Positions 38,860 to 46,261 of a DNA stretch of 64,000 nt are shown in pieces. Numbering within the stretch: position 1 is the first letter of the stretch; every line of letters starts with the position of its first letter. The stretch is from the IMG/VR virus record IMGVR_UViG_3300017678_000008, positions 1-64,000 of that record. One strand, given 5' to 3'. The notes below the pieces were generated by a model. The model did not search any database. It saw only the letters and a list, made by a program, of their open reading frames with translations, and was not told where the DNA came from. The stretch comes from a virus. The position numbers and the translations under genes were made by a program.

Positions 38860-39326
38860 CAAGAGCCAAGCGATACCAGGCCAGCCTGACGATTGGCCTG
38901 GCCGTGGCAGTTATTGGCACGGTGGCCTCAGTGGCCGCCTACCCCTACCCAGCAGCCTGGTTCGCCCTAGCGGCTGGTACGGTACTTGCCTGGCCCGCTC
39001 AGGCCGTCACTCACGGAGTGCTCAACAGGCTGGAGCAGCTGAACCAGGAGGACCAAGCGGAGCGAGATCAAAAGGCCGACCAGGATTTTGAATGGCTGGC
39101 AGCATTCTGCAACCAATCCGACGACGGGTACACCCGCCTGGCCGAAAAGCTGGAGGCCAGCCAGGCCGAAACCAAGGCCGCGCGCCAGCAGCTGGAACGC
39201 GCCAAGGGTGAGACCGAGGCCTTACGCAACCACCTAGAGCTGGCCGCCAACCAGGGGCGCCGTATCGGTGGCCTGGCCGAACTCATCCACGAGCAGCAGC
39301 GGCAGCAAAGGAGGTACCCGCGATGA
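38856..39326 (+). CDS. Membrane-anchored coiled-coil protein, spanin-like in shape (prophage 2 only)
   Basis: 156 residues from ATG 38856 (ATGA overlap). Two hydrophobic segments (about residues 10-30 and 35-52) are followed by a long charged coiled coil (about 60-150, with LEASQAETKAARQQLERAKGE). The shape recalls i-spanins or Rz-like proteins, but it is in the early region away from the lysis genes and has no o-spanin partner with a lipobox. The function is unknown. Confidence 0.6.
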   Translation: MTRAKRYQASLTIGLAVAVIGTVASVAAYPYPAAWFALAAGTVLAWPAQAVTHGVLNRLEQLNQEDQAERDQKADQDFEWLAAFCNQSDDGYTRLAEKLEASQAETKAARQQLERAKGETEALRNHLELAANQGRRIGGLAELIHEQQRQQRRYPR

Positions 39327-39514
39327 CCTGGGCCGAGTTTCTGGCCCACGCCTGGGCGCCCATTCTTTGCTTCATCTTCGGCGCCATCACCGGCGCCAAC
39401 GTGCAGAGCATGCTGGAGTCGCGCCGCAGGACGCAGGTCACGCTGGCCGAGATGGACAAATTCGGGCGTGAGATTGACGAGCTCATTCGCCAGCACCAGG
39501 AGCGTGGCGAATGA
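39323..39514 (+). CDS. Small membrane protein (prophage 2 only)
   Basis: 63 residues with ATGA overlaps on both sides. One membrane helix (residues 9-27, HAWAPILCFIFGAITGANV) and a charged helical tail (DKFGREIDELIRQHQE). It has AAAGGAGG upstream of its start. It may partner with the coiled-coil protein just before it. The function is unknown. Confidence 0.6.
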   Translation: MTWAEFLAHAWAPILCFIFGAITGANVQSMLESRRRTQVTLAEMDKFGREIDELIRQHQERGE

Positions 39515-39810
39515 GCAAGAGCCCCAATCAAGGCTTCGGCATCGGCGCCGCCAACCCGAGCCGAGCAGACAAGGCCATCACCAGCGCGCAAATCACATGC
39601 CTGCGCAGTGAGCTGAAGATCATCGAGGGTAGCGAGAAGATGCTGCTGGCCCTGGTCTACGCGCGCAGCGGCCGTGAAGGCCCGACCCGGCTGGAGCACC
39701 TGAACGGATACGAGGCGCAGCTGGCGTTTGAGATTATCAACACCCGCCGCCTGCACCTTGCACTTCGAGGGGGAGAGCCGCGCCGGCAGGAGGGCGAAGC
39801 CAGTGCCTGA
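39511..39810 (+). CDS. Hypothetical helical protein (prophage 2)
   Basis: 99 residues, counterpart of 6814-7128, with the conserved core ITSAQITCLRSELKIIEGSEKM...GREGPTRLEHLNGYEAQLAFE. Its ATG start has an ATGA overlap. The function is unknown. Confidence 0.7.
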   Translation: MSKSPNQGFGIGAANPSRADKAITSAQITCLRSELKIIEGSEKMLLALVYARSGREGPTRLEHLNGYEAQLAFEIINTRRLHLALRGGEPRRQEGEASA

Positions 39811-40054
39811 ACCAGCTCACCAGTGGGAAGCCGCCAACATCCGGGTAACGCCGATGATGGCCGTGATCGTGCTGACATCGCAGGAACGCATCGGCGACGC
39901 CGACCCCATCGCCATCGGTAACCAGTCGGACGTGGAGATATGGGCCGAGGCCGTGGCCGAAGCCGCCCGCCACGAGCCCGAAGAAATCACCTGGACCGGG
40001 TTCCCTGACCTGACCCAGATCATGCAGAAGCACCTGCGGGCAGGTGGCAAGTGA
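39803..40054 (+). CDS. Hypothetical acidic protein (prophage 2 only)
   Basis: 83 residues from GTG 39803, overlapping upstream by 8 nt, exactly as the C39-like gene does in prophage 1, which suggests cassette exchange at a fixed junction. Contents: a beta-like start (IRVTPMMAVIVLTSQ), then helices with acidic residues (VEIWAEAVAEAARHEPEE). No family is recognised. Confidence 0.6.
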   Translation: MPEPAHQWEAANIRVTPMMAVIVLTSQERIGDADPIAIGNQSDVEIWAEAVAEAARHEPEEITWTGFPDLTQIMQKHLRAGGK

Positions 40055-40368
40055 ACTACGGAGAGCTGACCCGCCGCGTGGCCCTATTTTGGGCCGGCGA
40101 AACCCAGGCGGAGCTGCTGCGCGACGCCGACCCTGTAGCAGCGGACCTGCTAGCTGCATTCTTCGACATGCACCGCAACGCCGTGGCCAGCGACCGGGGC
40201 CATACCGTAGCGGTTGGCATTGACCGATTCGAGTGGGACGTGGCCCGCAAGGTGGCCGACATCTTGCGAGACCTACCGGCCGCCACCAGGCGCGAACGCC
40301 TGAACGCCATGAGCGCCTCCCGCCGCGCGCTGGTCATCGCCGCCCGAGGAGGTACGCGCAATGGGTGA
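40051..40368 (+). CDS. Hypothetical helical protein (prophage 2 only)
   Basis: 105 residues from GTG 40051 (GTGA overlap). Mostly helical and basic at the end (LPAATRRERLNAMSASRRALVIAARGG). It may bind nucleic acid, but there is no recognisable HTH. Next gene overlaps by 8 nt. Confidence 0.55.
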   Translation: MNYGELTRRVALFWAGETQAELLRDADPVAADLLAAFFDMHRNAVASDRGHTVAVGIDRFEWDVARKVADILRDLPAATRRERLNAMSASRRALVIAARGGTRNG

Positions 40369-40576
40369 GCAGCGGACCCGTCACGCTGCAGAGTATTGGC
40401 TCAAGAAGCAGGCCGCCCAGGCCGTGGACAGGGCGCTACGAATGTCGGAGCCAGTGAGCGTGAAATATGAGCCGATAATGGCAGCCGTCATGCTGGACCA
40501 CTACCTGACACAAGCGGCCGCCTACCTAGCATCGGCTGAAGCGATGGACCGCCGCATTCAGGAGCTGAAGAAGTGA
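40361..40576 (+). CDS. Hypothetical small helical protein (prophage 2 only)
   Basis: 71 residues from ATG 40361 with GGAGG just upstream. Amphipathic helices (AAEYWLKKQAAQAVDRALRM, AVMLDHYLTQAAAYLASAEAM). No family is recognised. Confidence 0.55.
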   Translation: MGEQRTRHAAEYWLKKQAAQAVDRALRMSEPVSVKYEPIMAAVMLDHYLTQAAAYLASAEAMDRRIQELKK

Positions 40577-40800
40577 GTGGCGCGCTGAGGTTCGCGATTC
40601 GTACGCAGATCAAATACAGCTACGACGCGCAATCAAACTCCATTTGGATGGCCATGCAAACGGAGGGCTCAGAAACCACCACCGTCATGCAGGTGCCCAT
40701 CACGCCCGAGCTTCTGGCAGCAGCGCGGGAATACAAAGCACAGCAAGCTGCAAGCCAACAAGAAGGAGCCAAGGACGGCGACGATGGCCTCACCGGTTGA
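40573..40800 (+). CDS. Hypothetical small protein before the primase (prophage 2 only)
   Basis: 75 residues from GTG 40573 (GTGA overlap); its end overlaps the primase start by 17 nt, as the unrelated gene does in prophage 1. Beta-rich first half (RFAIRTQIKYSYDAQSNSIW), Gln/Ala-rich helical end. The function is unknown. Confidence 0.55.
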   Translation: MSGALRFAIRTQIKYSYDAQSNSIWMAMQTEGSETTTVMQVPITPELLAAAREYKAQQAASQQEGAKDGDDGLTG

Positions 40801-43285
40801 GCTGATTCGCCAGCGTCTGACCGCGCTAGGCAAGACCATCACCAAGGACCAGGGCGACAAATTCGTATGCCAGTGTCCCGCGCACGACGACGGCCGCCCC
40901 AGCTGCCAAGTGTTCACCGACCCCGATGGCCACGCCGGCGTGAAGTGTTACGCCGGCTGCACCACCGAGCAGATCGTGGGCGCACTTGGCATGCGGGTGG
41001 ACGAGCTATTTAAGGAAACCCACGGATACCTAAACTGGCAGGGCTCCGAGCGCATCATTCAGAGCATCTACCGCTACGAGGACCGGGAAGGGAATTTTCT
41101 ATTCGAGAAGCTGCGGATGTTCCCGAAGGACTTTCTGGTGCGCGCCCTGGTCACGCACGACGGCAAGGAAGGGTACCGGTTCAGCCTGGCCGCGGGATAC
41201 TTCGAATGGACCAAGCGCAAGCAAGGGCCGGGCACGTGGAAGGCCACGAGCCACAAGAGGCGCCAGGTGGAGCCGCCCGAGCCGGGCCTAGTCTGGATGA
41301 ACCAGATCGCGCCCGACCTATACCGCGCCGCCCAGACCTACGAGGCCGCCCAGGCAGGGGAGCCGATATGGCTGGTGGAGGGCGAGAAGGACGCCGACCG
41401 CCTGGCCCAGGCCGGCCTATTCGCCACCAGCCGGCACGACGGAGGAGGCGCGAAAGCCTGGCGCCCGCGCTACACCGACACGCTGAAAGGCGCGGCCGTG
41501 GTAAACGTCATTCCCGACCAGGACAAGGTGGGCGCCGAGTACGCCGCGATGGTCTACCACGAGCTGCGCAGCCAGGGCATCGAGGTGGTGATTTACAAGC
41601 CGGCGAAGGGCAAGGACGCCGCCGAGCACTTCGAATTCGGCTACGGGGTGGATGACTTTATCCCGGTGGCCATCGAGGACCTGGCCCAGGAGTTCGGCGC
41701 CAGCGCCGAGCCCCCACCGAAGAAGGGCGCCGCGCCCAAGGCCGGCGACGCGCCGCCGCTGCAGCTGGTGGAAGGTGGCGCCGGCGAAACCCCGGACGAG
41801 GACCCGCTACCGACCAGCGACCTGGACATGGCCGCGCTGATGGCGACCGCACACGGCGACGAGCTGAGATATTGCCCGCCATTCGGCTGCTGGTTCACCT
41901 GGGACGGGCAGAAGTGGGCCGAGGACATCACGGGGGGCGCGCCGCTGCTGGAGCGCTACGAACGCCTGGCCCGCCGCGTTGAGACGGCCGTGCGAAAGGT
42001 GGACGTGCCCAAGCCATCGCACGACCTGAAGCCCGCGCTGACCTACGGCCGCAAGGTGACCAGCGCCTACGCCTACCGCCAGGTGGAGGAGCTGCTAACC
42101 CGCCGCCAGGGCCTGGTGATCGTGCCCGACAACATGGACGCCTACCCCGAGCTGCTGACATGCGCGAACGGAGTGGTGGACCTGGCCAGCGGGAAGCTGC
42201 ACGAGCACGACCGCAGCCGCCTGGTCACGCAGGCCGCCGCCGTGGCCTACGACCCGACCGCCCAGTGCCCCACGTGGTGGGACTGTATCAAAGCCTGGAC
42301 CGGGAAGGATATGGAATTCGCCTACTACCTGCAGGTGGCCATCGGCTACTGGTTCACTGGCCACACCCGTGAGCAGAGATTCTGGTTTTTCCACGGACCC
42401 GGCCGCACCGGCAAGACGACGCTGCTGGAAACCGTGCAGCGCATCGCCGGCAGCCAGGCCGCCAGCCTCGACCCCGCGCACCTGATGGTCCAGAGGTACC
42501 AGGGAGTGCCCGAGCACTTCGCCCGCCTCAGAGGGAAGCGCCTGGTCACGGCCGTGGAGGCCAACAAGGGCGCCCGATTCGACGAGGGCCTGATGAAACG
42601 CCTCACGGGCGAGGAGACAATCGTGGCCAGGCGCATGCGGGAGAACTCCATCGAGTTCCGCCCGCAGTTCAAGCTGGTGGTGACGGGCAACCACCGGCCG
42701 GGCGTGAGCGATGATGGAACGTCATTCTGGCGCCGCATAGAAGCCGTGCCGTTCATTCACGCCGTGGACGAGAAGGACACCGACCCGCACCTACCGGAGA
42801 AGCTGGCCGCCGAGGCCAGCGGGATCCTCGCCTGGATTGTGAAGGGCGCCGTGGAGTACCACAAGCTAGGGCGCCTGGCGCGCGCGGCCGCGCTCGACAC
42901 CGCCAAGCGCGAGTACCAGGAGGAGACGGACGAGCTGGCGGACTTCCTTTACATGCACGTTCGGGTCGCCCCCTACGAGCTGCGAAAGAACAACATGGTG
43001 GCCGCTGGCATCCTTTACGACGCATACACCAAATGGGCCGAGGAGTCACGGCAGCGGCCGCTAAGCACCAAGCACTTCAAGGCCGCGCTGGTGGCCAAGG
43101 GATTCGAGTGCAGGCGCCAGAGCCGTGGAGTCGTCTGGGAGGGCATCCGCCTGGTGAACACCATGCCAGAGAACCAAGAGGACGACATCGAGGCCAGCGC
43201 CAGCCAGCCCATCGCAGACGAGGACCTAACGGGCGAGGCCCTGGCCGAGGCCCTGGCCCAAGAGTTCAGCGAGGAGCTGGAGTAA
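40784..43285 (+). CDS. P4/D5-family primase-helicase (prophage 2)
   Basis: 833 residues, collinear with the prophage 1 protein. Zinc finger CQCPAHDDGRPSCQV...KCYAGC, Toprim with VEGEKDADRL and IPDQDKVGA, and SF3 helicase Walker A GPGRTGKTT (538-546). A C-terminal winged helix (STKHFKAALVAKGFE) follows. Differences from prophage 1 in the recognition part (GERHFKASML versus STKHFKAALV) go along with different repeat words in the nearby arrays. Primer synthesis and unwinding at the phage origin are the expected roles. Confidence 0.93.
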   Translation: MASPVELIRQRLTALGKTITKDQGDKFVCQCPAHDDGRPSCQVFTDPDGHAGVKCYAGCTTEQIVGALGMRVDELFKETHGYLNWQGSERIIQSIYRYEDREGNFLFEKLRMFPKDFLVRALVTHDGKEGYRFSLAAGYFEWTKRKQGPGTWKATSHKRRQVEPPEPGLVWMNQIAPDLYRAAQTYEAAQAGEPIWLVEGEKDADRLAQAGLFATSRHDGGGAKAWRPRYTDTLKGAAVVNVIPDQDKVGAEYAAMVYHELRSQGIEVVIYKPAKGKDAAEHFEFGYGVDDFIPVAIEDLAQEFGASAEPPPKKGAAPKAGDAPPLQLVEGGAGETPDEDPLPTSDLDMAALMATAHGDELRYCPPFGCWFTWDGQKWAEDITGGAPLLERYERLARRVETAVRKVDVPKPSHDLKPALTYGRKVTSAYAYRQVEELLTRRQGLVIVPDNMDAYPELLTCANGVVDLASGKLHEHDRSRLVTQAAAVAYDPTAQCPTWWDCIKAWTGKDMEFAYYLQVAIGYWFTGHTREQRFWFFHGPGRTGKTTLLETVQRIAGSQAASLDPAHLMVQRYQGVPEHFARLRGKRLVTAVEANKGARFDEGLMKRLTGEETIVARRMRENSIEFRPQFKLVVTGNHRPGVSDDGTSFWRRIEAVPFIHAVDEKDTDPHLPEKLAAEASGILAWIVKGAVEYHKLGRLARAAALDTAKREYQEETDELADFLYMHVRVAPYELRKNNMVAAGILYDAYTKWAEESRQRPLSTKHFKAALVAKGFECRRQSRGVVWEGIRLVNTMPENQEDDIEASASQPIADEDLTGEALAEALAQEFSEELE

Positions 43286-43700
43286 CGCCGGCCGTGGCCT
43301 GGTCGCTAGACCGGGCCGCCTGGCGCTCATCATCGAGCGCCCTATCAAACGCCACCGGATAACGCCGGCGAGCCAGGAGCGCCTGCTGCAGGTTGTAAGT
43401 GGCCCAGCCTGGCACGTTCAGCGCATCGAGCAGCTGGTGGCCAGCAAACCGCGCCGGCGCCTCACGGCCGGCCAGTAGCCGCAGGTACCGGTGGACATCG
43501 CACAGCAGCAGCACTAGCAGAAACGGCAGCGCGGCCGCCAGCCACAAAGGCCACGCGATCGCGATCGCGGCCGTCCGCACCCGCCGAGGGTAGTAACTAA
43601 GGTCCACCGCGTCACAGACGAGCACGGCGCCCACCAGGAGCACGGCGAAGCCAGGCCAAGAATAAAGCCAGGCGACAGCACCGAATAAGAAAGCGACCAT
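43266..43700 (-). CDS. Convergent small membrane protein (prophage 2)
   Basis: 144 residues from ATG 43698-43700, overlapping the primase 3' end by 20 nt. Membrane helices at about residues 2-28 (AFLFGAVAWLYSWPGFAVLLVGAVLV) and 42-66 (AAIAIAWPLWLAAALPFLLVLLL), then a longer Arg/Ala-rich cytosolic tail than in prophage 1. Own leaderless promoter and opposite strand suggest expression in the lysogen. Confidence 0.7.
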   Translation of the reverse strand: MVAFLFGAVAWLYSWPGFAVLLVGAVLVCDAVDLSYYPRRVRTAAIAIAWPLWLAAALPFLLVLLLCDVHRYLRLLAGREAPARFAGHQLLDALNVPGWATYNLQQALLARRRYPVAFDRALDDERQAARSSDQATAGVTPAPR

Positions 43701-43711
43701 GATGGCCGCGC

Positions 43712-43717
43712 AGTCTA
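43712..43717 (-). promoter_or_regulatory. Extended -10 promoter of the convergent membrane gene (prophage 2)
   Basis: TGG-TAGACT on the minus strand, 11 nt before the ATG, with the G-rich block in the -35 place, as in prophage 1. Confidence 0.5.
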
Positions 43718-43725
43718 CCAAAAAT

Positions 43726-43740
43726 CCCCCCGCACCCCCC
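43726..43740. promoter_or_regulatory. C6-GCA-C6 element (prophage 2)
   Basis: CCCCCC GCA CCCCCC, matching the C6-GCG-C6 at 11045-11059 in sequence and position. Confidence 0.5.
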
Positions 43741-43792
43741 TGATGAACGGAGTAGCTAAAGCTACATAAGGTGCACGGGCCAGCGCCCGCCA

Positions 43793-44096
43793 GTGTAGGC
43801 AGCCGTGTAGCCAACAGTGTAGGGAACCAACGCCCGAAAGGGCCATCATTTGAACCTAAAGATGCAAGGAATGCAGGGAGTGTAGGGTTTTGAGGTCTAT
43901 ATCACATAGCGCGCATATGCGCACATGTGTATGTGGGCGCATACAGGTGACGCAGATACCGGAAAAATCCCTACACACCATACACGCCTACACAGAGCCA
44001 CCTGGCGCCAAGTTCGGGCGAACCTGAAGCAGCAGGCGCAAGAGCGTGCCCATCGGCTGCACAGCACCCTACACTCAGGAGAAACCAACACTACAC
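43793..44096. repeat. GTGTAG repeat array, putative iterons (prophage 2)
   Basis: GTGTAG at 43793, 43805 and 43817 (exactly 12 bp apart) and 43880 read forward. Inverted copies (CTACAC or ATACAC) start at 43971, 43980, 43988, 44069 and 44091. As in prophage 1, arms on both sides of an alternating purine-pyrimidine centre point inward, but the word is GTGTAG where prophage 1 has GTGACG. Confidence 0.65.
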
Positions 44097-44142
44097 GCGC
44101 CGCCGATTTAGCACAAAAGTGCAGAAAAATGGTAGGCATGGC

Positions 44143-44171
44143 TTGACATTCGCGAGATCGTCAGGTAACAG
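44143..44171 (+). promoter_or_regulatory. Late promoter (prophage 2)
   Basis: TTGACA (44143-44148), 17 nt, TAACAG (44166-44171). Shares TTGACATTC and TCAGGTAA with 11536-11564. The start codon lies 10 nt after the -10 box (GTG 7 nt after). Confidence 0.6.
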
Positions 44172-44181
44172 GAGGACCGTG

Positions 44182-44937
44182 ATGGCCGGTTTAGCTATGT
44201 CATGGTGCGCGCGAGCGTTGGCTGGCCGGCTCACGATTCAGCCGAAGGTGGGAGCGGGGACGAGCAGCCCGGTCGCTCAGCTGGCGCAGCGGGTTTTGTT
44301 CTTTTCGCCCGTGAAGCCAGCCCCCGCACCGACCTGGACGCACTGGCGCGACAAGCCCGCGCCGGACTACGTGAGCAACTTTGCCAGCGTCATATGGCGA
44401 AACGCAAGCCTGGCCGAGCGGGCCGTGCACGTGGCCCGCGCCCAACTGGACAAGGGCGTGCAAGAACTTAGCCCCAACTGGAGCCCCGACATTCGCAGGT
44501 ACCTGGCAGTGACGGGCATTTTCCGCCCCGCGCCCTGGTGCGCAGCATTCGTCACCTGGTGCCTGATCGAGGCCGGCGCTGACCGCAAGAAGCTGCCCGC
44601 GCTGGCCGCCAGCACCTACTGGTGGTACGTGTGGGCCAAGCAAACGAAGCGCCTAAGAGTGGACACCAAGGGCAAGCCGGCGAACGCGCCGCGCCGTGGT
44701 GACCTGGCCGGCTGGAATTCAGGCACGGGCCACATCTTCATAGTGCGGGAGGTAGTGAGGCGCGTAGATGGTGGTCCGAAGGTGGGCACCATCGAGGGCA
44801 ACACGAACCGGGCCGGTGGCCGCGAGGGCGTGGCCGTAATGGAGCGCACCCGCACGTGGCCAGAGCTGGCGCGGCATACCCGGTATGGCTTTATCGCAAT
44901 CACGAACGACCTGGGCGTAGGCGAGGGCGCGGAGTGA
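44182..44937 (+). CDS. Endolysin, TIGR02594-like CHAP/NlpC-type peptidase (prophage 2)
   Basis: 251 residues from ATG 44182; GGAGG at 44171-44175 is well placed, with GTG 44179 as an alternative leaderless start. The catalytic domain has APWCAAFVTWCLIEAG, GTGHIFIV and IEGNTNRAG, with the same Cys and His as in prophage 1. The N-terminal 60 residues contain GAGTSSPVAQLAQ, encoded by a decayed tRNA-like stretch, and keep PAPAPxxTHW with prophage 1. Peptidoglycan cleavage at lysis is expected. Confidence 0.82.
   Translation: MAGLAMSWCARALAGRLTIQPKVGAGTSSPVAQLAQRVLFFSPVKPAPAPTWTHWRDKPAPDYVSNFASVIWRNASLAERAVHVARAQLDKGVQELSPNWSPDIRRYLAVTGIFRPAPWCAAFVTWCLIEAGADRKKLPALAASTYWWYVWAKQTKRLRVDTKGKPANAPRRGDLAGWNSGTGHIFIVREVVRRVDGGPKVGTIEGNTNRAGGREGVAVMERTRTWPELARHTRYGFIAITNDLGVGEGAE
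44253..44329 (+). pseudogene. Decayed tRNA-like sequence within the endolysin frame (prophage 2)
   Basis: Same place as the tRNA(CAU) of prophage 1. The acceptor strands GCGGGG and CCCCGC and the D-arm GAGC-AGCCCGGTC-GCTC remain at tRNA-like distance (about 76 nt), but the anticodon and T-arms no longer pair canonically; CTGGC and GCCAG can pair instead. It cannot be a working tRNA. Part of the likeness could stem from conserved codons for SSPVA. Confidence 0.5.
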
Positions 44938-45455
44938 TGACCTACTGGGCCGCGCTGCTGACCTACGCGAAGGGTCTGGCGAACCTGACCGGCCTACCCG
45001 TGATGATGGCCGTGGTGGCGCCGATGCTGATGGTTTGGGCACCGGGCCAGCTGGCCGTGCACCTGGCCACCGCGCTGATGGTGGTGCTGGCCTGCGACCT
45101 GGTGGCGGGCGCAACCGTGGCGCTGCAGCAGGACCGTTTCAGCTGGCGCACCCTGGGAATGGCCAGCGTGGCCAAGAGCACATTTTACGCGCTGATGCTG
45201 GTGGTATGTCACATCCTGGCCACCGCCATCGCCGCCCAGGCGCCGAGCCAGCGGGCGCACGTCCTGGCCAGCCGAGACTTCGCGATGCAGGGCCTGGCGA
45301 CCCTTTGCATCCTGGTGGAAGTGCGGAGCGTGGTGCGGAACGCCGCCAAGAGTGGCATGCGCGTGGCGCGGGTCCTGGACAAGATTTTCGCCCGGTGGGA
45401 AACCCAGCGAATCAAAGAGCTGGAGCACGTCCTGGCGGGCGAAGGAGACAAGTGA
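44937..45455 (+). CDS. Holin-like membrane protein (prophage 2)
   Basis: 172 residues from ATG 44937 (TGATG; GTG 44934 possible). Membrane segments near residues 18-35, 40-60 and 78-98 and a basic helical tail, with long near-identical stretches to the prophage 1 holin (FSWRTLGMASVAKSTFYALM). Paired with the upstream endolysin. Confidence 0.8.
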   Translation: MTYWAALLTYAKGLANLTGLPVMMAVVAPMLMVWAPGQLAVHLATALMVVLACDLVAGATVALQQDRFSWRTLGMASVAKSTFYALMLVVCHILATAIAAQAPSQRAHVLASRDFAMQGLATLCILVEVRSVVRNAAKSGMRVARVLDKIFARWETQRIKELEHVLAGEGDK

Positions 45456-45769
45456 ACATGAAGATTCGGATTCAGATGGGCCTGGAGATCGTGAACGGCG
45501 CCAGCCGCAAGGTGCGCCTCACGCCCGTGGACCACACGCACGACGTGCCCGACACGGTAGCGCAGGCGCTGCTGCTGATGGCAGGGGTGGCCGACCTGGC
45601 CGACCTGCAGCCGGGGGACGACGAAGTGGACCTGCCCGTGGGGGACCTCGGGAAGCTGGCCGCGCAGGCGACGGTACCGGGCCTGGTGCGCGACGTGGTG
45701 AAGTACGTCGAGCAGATGGGAATCAAGGGCCAGGTGAACGTGTTTATGCGCGTCAGCCGAGTGGAGTAA
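45452..45769 (+). CDS. Hypothetical protein between holin and terminase (prophage 2)
   Basis: 105 residues from GTG 45452 (GTGA overlap) or ATG 45458. Counterpart of 12862-13188: KVRLTPVDHTHDVPDTVAQ, DLQPGDDEVDLPVG, VNVFMRVSRVE. The function is unknown. Confidence 0.7.
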   Translation: MNMKIRIQMGLEIVNGASRKVRLTPVDHTHDVPDTVAQALLLMAGVADLADLQPGDDEVDLPVGDLGKLAAQATVPGLVRDVVKYVEQMGIKGQVNVFMRVSRVE

Positions 45770-45772
45770 CGC

Positions 45773-46261
45773 ATGCCGCAGGCCTCTCCGATGAAGTTCA
45801 CCCTACGCCACCAGGCGGCCGCGAAGGCCCTGGCGCAAGGGGAGCGTATCGAGCAGGCCGCCATCGAGGCAGGCAAGAGCGTGCGGACTATTCACCTATG
45901 GCAGCAGCGCCCGGAGTTCACCGCCCTGGTGGACCAGTACCGGGAGGACATGCGCCGCATGACGCTGGCCCAGGGCATCGCCAACCGAAACGTACGGCTG
46001 CTGATGCGCAACAAGCGCGCGCAGCAGCTCGCCAAGTGGCTGGACGAGGAGATGGCGAAGCCGTTCCGCAACAAGGACACGATCAAGAACGTCAGCCAGC
46101 TGCTACGTCTGGAGCTCGACAACGAGAAGCAGGCCGCCATCGAGGCCAACCAGTGGAATCAGAAGCTGGTGGTGGACCTGAATGGGCTCAGTCCGGAGCA
46201 GCTGCTGGACCTGGTGATGCAAGCCGCCGACCCGGATAACCCCGAGGTAACGCTGAAGTGA
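45773..46261 (+). CDS. terS: Terminase small subunit (prophage 2)
   Basis: 162 residues. HTH near residues 12-45 (AAKALAQGERIEQAAIEAGKSVRTIHLWQQRPEF), helical middle with KPFRNKDTIKNVSQLLRLELDNEKQAA, acidic end. It overlaps the large subunit by 4 nt and is the DNA-recognition part of the packaging motor. Confidence 0.8.
   Translation: MPQASPMKFTLRHQAAAKALAQGERIEQAAIEAGKSVRTIHLWQQRPEFTALVDQYREDMRRMTLAQGIANRNVRLLMRNKRAQQLAKWLDEEMAKPFRNKDTIKNVSQLLRLELDNEKQAAIEANQWNQKLVVDLNGLSPEQLLDLVMQAADPDNPEVTLK

Larger units (their letters stand above)
43701..44142. other. Intergenic control and putative replication-origin region (prophage 2)
   Basis: About 440 bp without a credible gene. It carries the membrane-gene promoter, C6-GCA-C6, a GTAGCT-AA-AGCTAC palindrome (43752-43765), forward GTGTAG words, a 27-nt perfect alternating purine-pyrimidine tract (43909-43935) containing GCGCATATGCGC, a GATACCGGAAAAATCCC segment, and inverted CTACAC words. 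The layout matches 11024-11535. Confidence 0.6.

Noticed and set aside
43925-44146. 73-codon ORF in the prophage 2 array
   Set aside because: Composed of repeat words with no counterpart in prophage 1.
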